Position numbers and translations under genes: made by a program. From contig NC_062246.1 in assembly GCF_905475465.1 (NCBI RefSeq), positions 8,148,001 through 8,212,000 on the forward strand: a stretch of 64,000 nt of DNA, read 5' to 3'. Under the pieces are notes generated by a model. It was given only the letters and a program-made list of their open reading frames with translations, ran no database searches and was not told the DNA's origin. Source of the DNA: Pieris napi (lineage: Eukaryota > Arthropoda > Insecta > Lepidoptera > Pieridae). This document shows positions 10,806-23,135 of the stretch, in pieces. The number at the start of each line of letters is the position of its first letter. The stretch's first letter is position 1.

Positions 10806-11599
10806 AAAGTGCTTGCTTGCTTACTTCCTGTTACATACAAAATAAGAAAACTTTTATTTATATTTAGAAAAAACAAAGAAATAAATTTAATAAACTTTTT
10901 ATTTTTTTCTTTGAACAACATAAATATCAATCTTCAAGAAATCTTAATAGATGTGTTATCCATAAGTCTCGTTTTCTATATTTTAAGATTTAGAAGTTAA
11001 TCGTAATTGGAGTAGTAGAAGTAGAACATATAATATATCATATTTAGACAGTGATTATTGATATAAATTAGGCATTTCGGAAGGTAACGTTTAAAATATT
11101 CTTCATAGAACGCCCACCTCAGATAATACCCAAATACTGACGATTCCTTTGTTTGTCACCGTTTCAAAAGGAACATTATATATTAAATTTCCTAATAATG
11201 ATAAAAATATGTTTTATAATAAAACAAAGTACATCGCGCAAGCTTGTAACTTTGACCATAAACTGATAACTAATCGATATTTGTGCGCGCACGAGATGTT
11301 GCCTAATCTAGATGATCTGCTAAAACCCGTGGCCGCTCAAATCCTTGGACTGCAGTGAAATGGATACCTTTACATATCGTAACATCGTAAATAGATAATT
11401 GATACTTAAAAGAACTCCATATGTAATAATGATATTCCTTATTTTATTAATAAAAGATGGTAGATAATAATCACAAGGAAACAGCACTGGGATTAGGAGC
11501 CTATTTAGAGATTATTTGTAATAATACCACACAGCCTGGACATATTTTCATTATTAATAAACCATTTTCAATTACTTTTTATTACAATTTATATTTCTA

Positions 11600-11665
11600 T
11601 ACAGCGAGAATATGCAGCAAGCGTTAAAGGTACACTGCCACAGAGACCAAACTTTTTATATTTTC
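11600..11665 (+). mobile_element. LINE 3' tail ending at SINE family B
   Basis: ACAGCGAGAATATGCAGCAA and ACACTGCCACAGAGACCAA match the LINE tail at 8745-8898. A different SINE family follows directly. Confidence 0.45.
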
Positions 11666-11685
11666 TATTATTATTAATTTTAAAT

Positions 11686-11945
11686 TAACGACTCATTGGT
11701 CTAGTGGTTAGTACCCCTGACTGCGAAACCATGGGTCCCGGGTTCGATCCCCGGCTGAGACGAACATCGATGTGATGAGCATTTGGTGTTGTGCTTCGGT
11801 CTTGGGTGTTTAATTATGTATTTATATGTCTATCTATCTATAATATGTATGTATATCCGTTGCCTAGTACCCATAACACAAGCTTCACCAGCTTAGCATG
11901 GGACTAGGTCAATTGTTGTGAATTGTCTTTAAAAAAATATATATA
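11686..11945 (+). mobile_element. tRNA-derived SINE family B
   Basis: A tRNA-like head has A box CATTGGTCTAGTGGTTAG and B box GGGTTCGATCCCCGG. Its unique body differs from family A (TGTGATGAGCATTTGGTG, CATAACACAAGCTTC, TTAGCATGGGACTAGG) and it ends in a low-complexity TA/A tail. Only one copy is seen. The sequence after the B box does not close an acceptor stem, so it is not called a tRNA gene. Confidence 0.75.
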
Positions 11946-13040
11946 TTATTACTATATATGTTAGGAATATTGTAAATATTAATTATAATGTTATACTTAA
12001 ATAATCATTAATTATAATTTATAACTAGACTAACAAGTTATACAATATTATTTATCGATAAGAAATTATAGCTTTAAAAAATAATTACACGGCTCGTCTC
12101 TAATCTAAGACACGATCGTGATTTAATCCAATTAGTATTTAATAAAAGCTCGCATCACGAAGTGAAATAATTATAAAGTTACGCAAATTTTGATATAATT
12201 GCCCCAAACAATGATAAATTAGTGATGGGAGAATATAATCGACAATTTGTGACATTTAATATCAAATATAGGTTAATTATTGTCATTTAAAATACCGGAA
12301 TAAAGGGAATTAAAAAATTTTTTATGTATTTTTAATTTTGTGTTATTTACCGGGAGTATTGTAATTTAATATGTCATTTCACAAACATAAATAAAAATTA
12401 GACAATATAGCATTTACATTAACAGCAATATGGTATGGTGGTGTTATAAGTTTTGTTTTCGACTATGAAATTTCTACGTCTTTTATGGATCATTCCAAGA
12501 ACCAGAATACTGTACCAACCCAAATCAATAATATTTCAGGGAATCGACCCTCCAAGGTTCTTTCATCTGAGATCACGAACTATAATTGAGAGCTTTCATG
12601 AATATGGCAGGAACATATTATATGAAATTCTTATTGTTAAAAGCAGTGTCAGATTGAAGCAAACATCGACAATTGTCTCTCATCACTACAATTATACTGC
12701 ACCAATTTGACAATCTGTAATCGTAATCGCTAGATTCAGAGCAAGGTCTTCACTTAACCCCACTATGTAGTAACTGTACTATTTATGGTTTTGCTATTTC
12801 GTAGAATTTGCAACGTGTAAATCACATACATTCTATTTCGTTTACTATTGAATTGATTTCTTCAATCAAATTGGAACTTTGCAGTTATCAATTTCTAGAC
12901 AAGTTCTCATCTAGTATGAATGTACATTCTTGTACTGAGGTTTCCGATTCCAAGAAGGCCTTACGACGGTTTTGCACACTCGCTAAGACACCACGACAAC
13001 CAAGAGCGAGCGTGTACAGTTGAACAGATTTAAGAATTTG
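11946..13040. other. No gene recognised
   Basis: The open frames at 12453-12710 and 12808-13023 have no recognisable domain, no signal peptide and no splice-linked partner. The second runs up to the edge of the piggyBac-like element. Confidence 0.4.
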
Positions 13041-13044
13041 TTAA

Positions 13045-13639
13045 TAGCCCGGTCATTTTAGACATTTGAAATAAAGAAAATTCCGACAAAGCCAAATATT
13101 CGTAGAGAAGTTGTGTGTTGTGAGTGTTGAAGTTGAATATGAAGAGTATGAGTCAGATTAAAGTAATAAAAAAAAGTTAGAACGACAGTTAGACTCAGTA
13201 ACCCATATCAATAATCTTCATACTATTAAATAATTATTGTTCCTGATACCACGTTAAAAAAAAACGCGCCGAGTACACTACCTCACAGGTGGTGTGGAAA
13301 TGTGTGCATATTATGTAGAACATGATTCTTACAAGCGCAATATCTGGGAAATAGTGAGTCTTAGAGAAAAAATCATAGGGACCATTTTTATAGAGAATTT
13401 CAAGATCTACAACTTTGCCCCGAGGTACTTTTTCGATAAAACTTACCGTTTTCGAGGAAAATCCAAAAAACCTAAAATTTTGACCTTGGGCCCCGAATAA
13501 GTCCCTAAGCTCACATGGGACTGATGGGGACTTTTGACACTTTATTCCTTGTGGGTAACCTAAGGTCTCTACGAAGATTTGGCTTTGTCGGAATTTTCTT
13601 TATTTGATGACTATTTTTATGTCTAAAATGACCGGGCTA
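13045..13639. mobile_element. piggyBac-like non-autonomous element with TTAA target duplication
   Basis: TTAA at 13041-13044 and 13640-13643 flanks terminal inverted repeats TAGCCCGGTCATTTTAGACA. The shared subterminal segment (AAATAAAGAAAATTCC then GACAAAGCCAAAT and TTCGTAGAGA) extends the inverted repeat to about 65 bp, with a short insertion in the right arm. TTAA duplications are diagnostic of the piggyBac superfamily. The interior ORF at 13294-13500 shows no transposase signature, so the copy is non-autonomous. Confidence 0.88.
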
Positions 13640-13643
13640 TTAA

Positions 13644-14662
13644 GTATCGCACGCTTTTGTTTATACGAGTATTCTAGAAAAAGCTACATAGATACTCGTA
13701 AAACTTTTTAAAGATAAATAAACCGGAACAGACAATGTTTCACTATCACACATCATTTGATAACTATTTTGTTATGGCTATCAAATTCTCTATGAGGTTC
13801 CGGAACCTAGTGAGGGTAATATTATTATTATAATTAATACAGACCGTTACCTACACCTTACAAAACCAGAGCCAAAGGATGGGAAATATTCCCAACTTAT
13901 TTTGCATACTTGGACGATGACTAAGTATATTAAAATTAAAAATATAATTTATTAATTTATAATTATTTCTGTATACAATTTTAAGTGTGTGTATATTTTG
14001 TAAAGATGGATTAACGTTTCAAGGAATTAATGAGCTTAATTATTGATTATTATTACGAATAAGAGGGATGAACATTAAAATATGCTGTTATCGATGTAAA
14101 TCTATTTAATTGTGTTTTCAGTGCCGCCAAGTCATCAGTTTGTAGAGCTTTTATCTAATTCCCCTTATTCTTCAAAGAATGGGGACTTAGGAATGTGTCT
14201 ATAAGTTGCTATCATTGCGACTTAATTCTTTTCGATAACGAATCTAATGAAATTAGGACAAGATCTGTATCATATGTCTTGTTTTTATGATTTTATGGGG
14301 CTTAAATAATTTCAGTTATAGGCGATTAAAATGCCTTTCCAATACAAAGTAACACGAGATCCTTCAACGTAACATCTCATATTGGTTTGATTTGCAATCG
14401 ATAAATACGCAAATTATAATATGATATCAGATCGGAATGCATTGATCGCACGCGCACATTTTGTAATTCAAAATGTAAATTTACATATTGCGTAGTTTTC
14501 CTTAGATTGTTTTGAATTAAAAGTAAGGTTTTCATGATAGAATATAAAAAAACTATTTCTTGACTTTGTCTTGGATAGACTTTGCAAAGGATAGAGAAAT
14601 ATGGAGTGGTCTGGAGGTCTGAAAAAAGGAATTACTAAGATTATTTTAGATTCATTAAATTA
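13644..14662. other. No gene recognised
   Basis: AT-rich intergenic sequence. No ORF with domain signatures and no clear repeat was seen. Confidence 0.4.
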
Positions 14663-14930
14663 AAAGCAGTGTTGGTCTAGTGGCTTCAGCGTGCGACTCT
14701 CATCCCTGAGGTCGTAGCTTCGAACCCCGGCTGTGGACTTTCTTTCTATGTGCGTGTTTAACATTCGCTCGAACGGTGAAGGAAAACATCGTCAGGAAAC
14801 GGGCTTACCTTAGATCCAAAAAGTCGATGGATGTGTCAGGCACAGGAGGCACCTACATGGCTATTAGGTTTACAAATGATCATGATACCGAAATCTCAGG
14901 CTCAGCCTTAAACTCCGCCACTGATTTAAA
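14663..14930 (+). mobile_element. SINE family A, near full-length
   Basis: The copy begins AAGCAGTGTTGGTCTAGTGG, retains B box AGCTTCGAACCCCGG and the body motif GCTCGAACGGTGAAGG, and ends near CCGCCACTGATTT. Confidence 0.85.
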
Positions 14931-15164
14931 TTTTATTTGTAGTAGTTAAGGAATAAATATTATATTTATGAATTTCATTGACTTCTGGCTTGCCTGTACC
15001 CGAAATACACACTTTTAAGCTAATTTAGATAAGTGTGGAAGAAATTCGACTTATTTTGAAATGGAAGTATACCTACCACCTGAGGTGGTTATTCAGTGCT
15101 TAATCGTTGCATAGGATATGAGTTGATTCTCCATGTAATGGTGTTTCTGAAGATGTAGAACAGA

Positions 15165-15305
15165 AGGCAAACGGGCAAGGTGTTCTGATGTTAAATATCC
15201 CCATGTAACTTGTGAGTGAGCCTATGGACGCTCTCAATGTCAGAGGGATCGCGTGCGTTGGCGGCCTTTTAAGAATTGGTATGCTCTTTTCTTGAGAACC
15301 CTAAG
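15165..15305 (+). mobile_element. RTE-type LINE 3' fragment
   Basis: AAACGGGCAAGGTGTTCTGA, TATGGACGCTCTCAATG, GGGATCGCGTGCGTTGG and GAATTGGTATGCTC match the repeat at 9990 and 58095. Confidence 0.6.
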
Positions 15306-15412
15306 TATATTAAATAACTTTAAGAATATACGAAATCAAAATCGTAAACACTATCTGTTCAAATTAAAAAATTTACTTTAAAAAATGTTCGTAAAACATG
15401 TCTTTACTAAAA

Positions 15413-15919
15413 TCTTAATATATATAAATCTCGTGTCACAATGTTTGTCCTCAATGGACTCCTAAACTACCGAACCGATATCAATCAAATTTGCACACCG
15501 TGTGTAGTTTGATCCAACTTAAAAGATAGGATAGTTTAAATTCAATTTAATATTTAAATTAAATTTGTTTATTATTTGATACAATTCTAACAGATGGCGC
15601 TGTATTAAAAGTACCAACGTTTTACATAAGCTATCTACTACCTTTCACATAAGTCCTCCTAACGTTTCCCTTGAATAGTTTACTTATGTAATATAACAAA
15701 AACGAAAGAGAGAGATATCAACAACAAAAAAATCCCTTTCGGTTTGTTCGATTTGAATTCTTCCTGAAATAAACGTTTAAGAATATCACCTATTTCATTA
15801 TTTCTATCTTAAAGCCTCAAGGATTTGTCTTAAGAAGCAATTAATATGAAATCTTAATACTGCAATATTTGAAGGCTAATAGTGAATCGTGTAAGAGCAA
15901 CGCCGCGGGCGACCGCTAG
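15413..15919 (+). mobile_element. Non-autonomous Helitron family 2
   Basis: The element starts TCTTAATATATATAAATC after an A and ends GGGCGACCGCTAG before a T, which is the A|TC...CTAG|T signature of Helitrons. It is the sense counterpart of the minus copy at 1529-1906. Both share AACTACCGAACCGATATC, TTGCACACCGTGTGTAG and CAGATGGCGCTG. Confidence 0.82.
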
Positions 15920-16950
15920 TCATCAATAAATTATATGTTGTTGGTTTCAAGTAAAGCCAACTGGAGCACGCCTCACCATTTTGGGATTTTGCGATTGTAT
16001 GACGAACTGTCGTGTTTATGCTCTACACTAGTGTTTCCCAACATGGCGTCCACGCCCTACAGGGGAGCAATTTGATTGTAAAGTAATTTGATTGTAATGT
16101 AATTCGAAAAATTATTAAAATTATTTGAATTGCTTTTTTTCATTATATGTATTTGAAATTATACTTACTGTGTTACGGTAACAATTTCCTATTGATTTCT
16201 TTAAAACCTATCATTTATGTTTCTTAAGTGAACAATTATTCAATGTTTTTTTTATTAAAATTGATGTGTTACATAAAATTTTTGAAAGCATGGAACAAAG
16301 AAGGTTGGGAAACACTGCTCTACACTATATTCTGGCGTGAATGGACATACGAAATATATTGGTAACTAGTTTATATTGTATGTAATATTATGTTAGAAGC
16401 AGACGCAATATCAATAATCTTTTCACTTTCACCAACATTTTTCGAAAATTTTTCACGAATTTTCGAGTAGGATTTTAATTATAAAAACCGCTTACAAACG
16501 AAATTATAATTATGCTACTGTTATTTTTAATCCCAACTAATTTTTGCGTGTCCTTTGAGTGCTTGTAATGTATACTAAAGCACATAAGTAAGCCTAAAGA
16601 CTCACTTAAGTAGGTAAAGTATTATTATATTTCAAAGTTAAAATTTAATCTATGCGGAAAAAAATATTAATAAATGCATCAGAAAAAAATGAATAAATAA
16701 AATAAAGATATATTCATTGTAAGTACGCATTACATTGATATTTGGGAACCCTTTTAAGTAAAAATACCTGTTTCAGTTATGATATACTGTAACATTAACC
16801 ACGATTATAGGTGCATACCACAAATCGATAACTAATTAGACATAGATAATATAAACTCAATTTTATGGCTACGTTTACAAGTAGAGCATCTTTCACTTTT
16901 ACAAGGAGATGCGCTCACGCATACATAAACACGGCTATGTATAACACGAT
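15920..16950. other. Upstream region of the pro-resilin-like gene
   Basis: No gene or repeat family was recognised. The stretch is strongly AT-rich and leads into the TATA box at 16961. Confidence 0.4.
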
Positions 16951-16960
16951 TGATTTAGTA

Positions 16961-17039
16961 TATAAATGTTTGGAATCTTCACTGACCATCATTCGAGTAC
17001 CATCCTTGTTTAGATAAACTAATAGTTCCTTTACATAAG
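16961..17039 (+). promoter_or_regulatory. TATA promoter and 5'UTR exon of the pro-resilin-like gene
   Basis: TATAAA at 16961-16966 is followed about 25-30 bp downstream by an initiator-like ATCATTCG near 16988. A non-coding first exon ends at 17039 with a strong donor (ATAAG|GTAAGTTC). The second, start-codon-bearing exon begins after GCAG at 17335. The arrangement is typical of lepidopteran cuticle genes. Confidence 0.55.
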
Positions 17040-17358
17040 GTAAGTTCAAATGCAACACTGAGTTCTTAAAAAGCATGCACATTTAACGTGTAATTTGAAT
17101 CCATTTTTAATTATTTCATACGTTATATAAAATATAAGTTAGTTCTTAGGCTTTTTGTATAGCAGGGCAAGTTAGTTTTATATAAACTGTTCTTTTTTTA
17201 AATATTGTCATTGTTTTTTTTAATATAACTCAAAATTAGCGTAAAAACTGCGAGTTGTTGTTGCTTTTGTGAAAATAAAAAGTAAAAATATTATATTATT
17301 TTACCAGTAATACTTAGTAACATTTATTTTGCAGAAAGCTGACGAAAGTGAAGACAAA

Positions 17359-20201
17359 ATGAAGGTAAGAACTTGCTTCACCTAATTTAATTCTGAATCT
17401 TCAAGTGCTTGATTAGTTCAAAAGATTCTCCGCGATAAAAAGTACGATTTGTACCGCACAAGACTTAACATATTATGTAAAACGTACTTACAATATTTTT
17501 AATCTACATAGTAATAATAATTAAAAATTAATAAATACAATAAAATTATTTTTATGCTGGCAGCATTTCCTCACTGTTTTGCGATACTTATTCGTTGAGG
17601 AAAGCACCATCTTTGTTGTTCAACAAGTTATATTTATATTTAATATAATTTTTTCAGTTATTTGCAGTCCTTCTTCTTGCTGTGTCGGCTATAGCCGAGC
17701 CACCAGTTAACAATAGGTAACATTCTTATCTTTATTTTACTTACTGGATAGTATTTACTTAGCATAATAAAATAAGTAATTTTTCACCTTGGTTTAGGTT
17801 ATTCATATGATATGAAAATACGCTCATTGACTCGAAAAAAATTCGGGTCATATTTTTGACTTGATTTTTATTAATATTTATTTATTAAGTTGAAACGCCA
17901 ATTCGAGGGTTTGCAGACTTAACAATAATATAAGAAAGAGAATGCGTGTAGGGTGTGGGTGTGTGTTTGTGTGTAACTGTGTGAAGCCTGTTTGTATAAG
18001 TCGGATTGATTAAGTGACATTAATTGTTTAATATAAAATACCTTCAAACATTTCAGATACCTACCTCCTTCTCAATCTTATGGAGTACCAGGCTTTGGTG
18101 GACAGCGACAGACGGATGCTATTATCAGGTACTTTTAAAATATATGCAAATATTCTACGTTGTACTTCCCTAAATCAAAATAATTTTTTGTTTAACTCAT
18201 ATTTAAATAGATATTTATAACTACGTAAAGTAAAACCTAATCTTAATTAATTTAGTAAGGTAGTATGTAACTACATTACTAAATTTTACGACATTGTGTG
18301 GCAAAATATGCGATGTTTAGATTATACCGCCATAATACTTATGTACCATATTCTTGCAAATCAATTATTATTATTACCATTGTAAATTTCACCTTCTAAG
18401 GAAAAGAAAACTTTTTGTCCTTTTAACGAATGTTATCTGCCTTCAAAACTATATTCCAAAAAGAAAAAGCCTCATTATTTTACTCAGTACTGCCATAATA
18501 AAACGTTCTTGTATCTCCAGAAGTCGCCCATCATCGTCATACAATGCCCCACGAAGACCTTCAACTGAATATGGGACCCCAAGTCAAGCACTCTCGACAC
18601 AATATGGACCACCATCCCAGCCCTCAAACCAGTACCTATCGCCTAATGCAAGACTAACTCAGCCCTCATCACAATATGGGGCTCCTAGCCAAGGTTTTGG
18701 TACCGACATCACGTATGCTACACCCTCGCAAGAGTATGGTGCACCCGGTCTTGGATCCAGAGGTATATTGCCACAATCCATTCAACTTTAGTAAATGATA
18801 AACAACAAATGTCAAACTAAAAAAATCATATTATAAATTCACTGTTACTATTTATTGTCGTTTTAGGCAGCAACCGTTTCTCTCAAAACGGCTTTGATTC
18901 AAACTCTGGATACAACAGGGCTCAAAACAGACAATATCTACCTCCTAACCAGAACGGATACGGCTCTGATGATGGTAGTAATGGCGTAAGTAAATAGCAT
19001 TAAATTATTTTAAACTTTTTAACGCTCAAAAAGTCAAATATATAATATACCGTATACTTATACTTACATATTTATTATTTTTTATATTATGTAAACAATT
19101 ATTCATTAAGAATCGAACCTGGGACTAAGCGGCCCAGTGTTATGATATTTTTATTGGCAAGTAAAGAACAATACTACCATAACGTTGGAAGCAAAATAAA
19201 TATTACCGATGTAGCCGGAGCGTAGGTATGTCGCGAGACGCGTAACATTCATAAACAGACGCATAACACCATATTTAGTAAACTAGTTTATTGGAATTAA
19301 TATAATGTATCTTGTTTTTTGGAAAAATTTGAGAGATAAAAAAATCCCTGGACACAATGGCATGTAGAGTATTAATAATAATAATAAAAAAACATTGGAA
19401 GTAAATATATAATGTTTCTCTTCAGGAGCCAGCCAACTACAGCTTTGAATACATGGTGAAAGACGAGCCATCCGGAAATGATTTTGGTCACCGTGAGTCC
19501 AGGCAGGGCGACAGGGCTGAGGGATTGTACTACGTGCTACTCCCAGATGGCAGAAAACAGGTTAGTATAACTTAACAGTGCCTACAACTTATCTGTGGAA
19601 CGTCAATTATAGGAGCTACGGCAGGCCTAAAGGTCTAGATACCAGGCCATAAACTCCAAAAAAAAAAAAAGGAGCTACGACAGCCATATTGAAATGTCTT
19701 TCGATTGTCAGTATGGACAAAACGAAACTGTTATTGACCATAACACGAAGAATCACGTAACAACAGGCGTGACTAACGCCAAACAAATTTCCTCAAAAAT
19801 GGTCATAAATAACATTTTCGTTTTGACTGTCGAAAAGTGATTTGTCACAAGTCAAACAATTATAAAATAATACTTTGTTTTATTTAGATTCAATAAAGTA
19901 TAATGGTTAATGATTAGAGTAGGCTTCAACCTCGCATTCTAAATAAAGCTTTTAATTAAATAACGCATAGGTACATGATTTTAAAAACGGTCCACATTAA
20001 TTCATTCCTTACATTTCTCAAAAGAAATTGTATTCTTTGCGTCCGTAATCTCGAATATTGCAATTATTTCAGACTGTCGAATACGAAGCTGACCAGAATG
20101 GGTACAGGCCAAAGATTTCTTACCAAGACGTTGGTGTAGGCGCTGGAGGCTACAACAGAAATGCCCAAGGCGGTTACTCAGGTGGTGGTTATCAGTATTA
20201 A
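17359..20201 (+). CDS. Pro-resilin-like cuticle protein with RR chitin-binding domain, 253 aa, complete
   Basis: Seven coding exons join in frame: 17359-17364, 17658-17716, 18057-18128, 18521-18762, 18867-18985, 19426-19560 and 20073-20201. The start codon sits in a mini-segment ATG AAG|GTAAG, a common cuticle-gene feature. A signal peptide (MKLFAVLLLAVSAIAE) is followed by a repetitive linker of PSQ/SYGAP/QYGPPSQ units (about residues 20-125) and a YNRAQNRQYLPPNQ stretch. A Rebers-Riddiford domain from about residue 167 has FEYMVKDEPSGNDFGH, YYVLLPDGRKQ and VEYEADQNGYRP. These motifs match the resilin-type RR domain that binds chitin. The Tyr-rich linker fits an elastic, cross-linkable exocuticle protein, by analogy with Drosophila resilin. 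Polyadenylation signal at 20442-20447. Confidence 0.92.
17560..17615 (-). mobile_element. LINE-tail fragment in the pro-resilin-like gene's intron
   Basis: GGCAGCATTTCCTCACTGTT and GCGATACTTATTC are the reverse complement of the LINE tail at 8800-8840. Confidence 0.4.
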
Positions 20202-20914
20202 ATGGTAGCAAAGACCTGATAATAGATCTCCATCTCTCTAAAGACAGTTCTTGTACATTGGTAATTAAGAAATTATTTCTAAAATTTACTAAATGGCAAC
20301 AACTTCTGTTATAAATTGCCTTTTTCACGGATCTTCTAATTTTTATATATCTTCAAGACTTAACATATTCGTAAATTCTATTATTTTCATAATCTATTAT
20401 TACTACGCATGTAATTATTATCTATACTTATACCACCAATTAATAAATAAAATAATCGGATACTGATGTAAGTAAAGTACAAATTTTAAGTAGATTACGA
20501 CGACATAGGCTATGTTAATGGATTGCGACTATTTATTTAGTTTTAATTATGATATACCAAACTAAATATGGCGAAATGTATTGGTCTTATCTGTGGAATA
20601 GACTTGTTTATGCCTAAAGTATAATCACAGAGTAGAACAAAATACACTTTGCTTTTATTTAGTCTGTGTATGTTGTCATTAGGCCAGTATTGCCAAATTA
20701 ATTTAAGGCTTGTACAGATATTTTTTTAATAAAAGACGCTTTATAAAATATTTGTTTTCTTCTATATTTATTACAAAAACAATCATAACCTTTCTTCATT
20801 CACAAGTTTTGAAATCTATAACGAACATTCATATATGTGTAAATTTTACGCTAAATTTTAATTCATTTAACAATATGTATAAAAATAAGTAATTCATTTA
20901 AAATGTAAAAAAAA

Positions 20915-23135
20915 TCAAGGATTCAAATATGTAACTGTAGGCCTGTATCCATTTTCATCAGCAACATAATCGACTTTCTGTAAAAAAAACATGTGTGAAA
21001 GAACTATAATTATCAAAGAATAAACAGGCATTATTACTATTCATGTAAATGTTAATTGGAGTTTAGGAGCTTCTTCATCTGAAGTACACCACAAGATTTA
21101 AAATAATCGAACAAAAATAATTAAGACCTGCCAATGAACATATATTTTCTGAGTCTATCGACATAAGCCGTCGTAAGTGAATCAACAGGTAACATTATAA
21201 TAAAATTTTCATTTTATGTTTTGCTATCCCCGCACTTAGTTTCGCCTTAATATGATATTTTACTTAGCCTATCTATTTAGAAGCTACATGCCAACATATG
21301 GAACATTTTGCTATGCTACCACATAGAAATAGTTACGTAGGTATTTCGGAATAAAAATCTAACTACTAAGTAAATCTATTATTTCTTTCCAATTTCTCTC
21401 CATAAAACCTTACTCAGAGTTCAATAAAAAATACTCGAATTGGTCTAGCCGATTTCAAGTTTTGTAATTAGCAAGATATTTTGGGATTCAATTTTATTAA
21501 TACAGATTATGTATTACCTGAACACGCCCATCAGGCAACAACACGTAGTACATCCCAGTCACTTGGTTGCCTATTCTCATCTCACGGTGTCCAAAGTTAT
21601 TTCCAACTGGCTGCTCTTTTACGAAATACTTGAACATGTAGTCATTGTCCTAGAAAAAAATTACAGTGTTGCTCCTTAACGCTTAAGTACATTTTTTTCA
21701 CTTGCAACACCAATACAATTGTCGTGTGCAAAAGCTGTAAACGTGGTTACAGGGGCCTCATAGCCTAGCGGTCTTATTAAGTGGCAGCTAGGTGAGGGGT
21801 ACCGGGTTCGATTCCCGGTTCGAGTGCCAGTTTTAATTAAAATTTGTTCTCGGCCTTTGGGAGCATTGTGCGGTACCGGGCGAGTGCCTAAACCGTACAT
21901 GGAGGACACGGTCGAATTTCTAAAGACAAGCACGAATTATAAAAAATCCTATACATGACGCTGGCTAATGCACAAATCGTGCCAGAGCCATAAAAAAACG
22001 TGGTTACTACGTTGTTAAGAACTTAACGTCGAATTAATATTTGAAGACGAGAAAAGAAACAAATAAGTTCGTCGCAGTATAAACTCTCCGAGCCTTTCTT
22101 ACAAATTGTTTTCATGAAAAGAGACAAAGACAGAGAGAAATATAAAAATTCACTAAATTTTATTACCAACTTATTTTTTTATATAAGACAGCAATTTCGA
22201 TATTTTTAGTAAACATCTGGCAAAGGTATTATTAAATGTATAAATGTATTAATACTATTGATTCCAGCCAATTTTTTTTTCCACGGAAACGTACTCTGGG
22301 CATCATTAAATTATCTGAACTATATCCACGAATACATCTTCCTTTTTTCAAGACATTAACATGTTATTTAAGCTTTTAAATATAATTAACTTACCCCGGA
22401 TCCTTGTTGGTTACTGTAAAACGAAAAAGTATTTTTAAATTTCGTATAAATTGTTTATTTTTTTATTATTGTTGTATTAATTTAAATAACTTACGTATTG
22501 TATGCCAAGGGCGACGCGTACACAGACACCACTAGTAAGGTACAGATAATAAGGAACTGTAAAAAAATATAAGATTTATAATCGAGACCTTCGATACCTA
22601 CCTATTTGAAAACATAAAAAAAATCCTGAACCAAAAAATAGTTGAAGCCTATTGGCAATGTCGATCTTCAGCGTACGACTCTCATCCCTAAGTTCGTAGG
22701 TTTGATTCCCGGCTGAGTACCAATTCTATCTATATGCGCATTTAAGATTCGCTCGAACGGTGAAGGAAAACATCGTGAGGAAACCGGCTTGCCTTTGAGT
22801 TTATACCCAAAAAGTCGACGGCGTGCGTCAGGCACAGGAGGCTGATCACCTACTTGACTATTTTTATTTATGGCTATTGTATTTTGTCTCAACTTGATAT
22901 CGCAGTAAGTTAAGTGTACAACGTTATCACATAATTATATATAAATGTACGCCCTGAAAATACTGAAATTAAAAATACATAGTCGAATACTCGTCTAATT
23001 AAGTGATTACAAGAAAGAAATGTTTAACAACTTTAATAACTTAGCTTACTTAACTCGCCGTTAGCTGTGAGGCTGTCTCGCTTATTCATTTAAAATGTTT
23101 CTATGTACTTACGAACAATAGTCACTTACCTTCAT
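20915..23135 (-). CDS. Short RR cuticle protein, 93 aa, complete
   Basis: Read on the minus strand, five coding exons are joined: 23135-23130, 22556-22495, 22413-22395, 21649-21518 and 20977-20915. Like its convergent neighbour it begins ATG AAG|GTAAGT. The signal peptide is MKFLIICTLLVVSVYA. A short spacer with NQQGSG is followed by a Rebers-Riddiford domain over residues 30-90, with NDYMFKYFVKEQPVGNNFGH, YYVLLPDGRVQ and VDYVADENGYRPTVTY. The RR motifs closely resemble those of the pro-resilin-like gene, but the elastic repeat region is missing. The two probably share ancestry. The 19-nt exon 22395-22413 is unusually small but keeps frame. SINE copies sit in introns at 21751 and 22641. Polyadenylation signal on the minus strand at about 20772-20767. 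Confidence 0.9.
21751..21997 (+). mobile_element. tRNA-derived SINE family C with 10-bp target duplication
   Basis: The tRNA-like head (CATAGCCTAGCGGTC, GGGTTCGATTCCCGG) is followed by GGTACCGGGCGAGTGCC, CCGTACATGGAGGACAC and an A tail. The copy is flanked by ACGTGGTTAC at 21741-21750 and 21998-22007. It lies in an intron of the 93-aa cuticle gene, in antisense to it. A minus-strand copy is at 29485-29745. Confidence 0.88.
22641..22865 (+). mobile_element. SINE family A, diverged and 3'-truncated
   Basis: The strings CTTCAGCGTACGACTCTC, GTAGGTTTGATTCCCGG, GCTCGAACGGTGAAGG and AAAAAGTCGACGGCGTG identify the family. The 3' end stops at ACCTACTTGACTATT. It lies in the first coding intron of the minus-strand cuticle gene. 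Confidence 0.7.

Noticed and set aside
11686..11945. tRNA gene suggested by A and B boxes
   Set aside because: The acceptor and anticodon stems do not close, and the sequence continues into a long SINE body with a simple-repeat tail. The same holds for 8899, 14663, 21751, 28545 and 29485.
12453..13023. Two open frames as possible genes
   Set aside because: No domain, no splice partners, AT-rich chance composition, and they run up to a transposon edge.
13294..13500. ORF in the piggyBac-like element as transposase
   Set aside because: Only 68 codons without DDD/DDE-type or other transposase motifs.
18354..18791. 145-codon ORF as a separate gene
   Set aside because: It is exon 4 of the pro-resilin-like gene (18521-18762) plus read-through into flanking introns.
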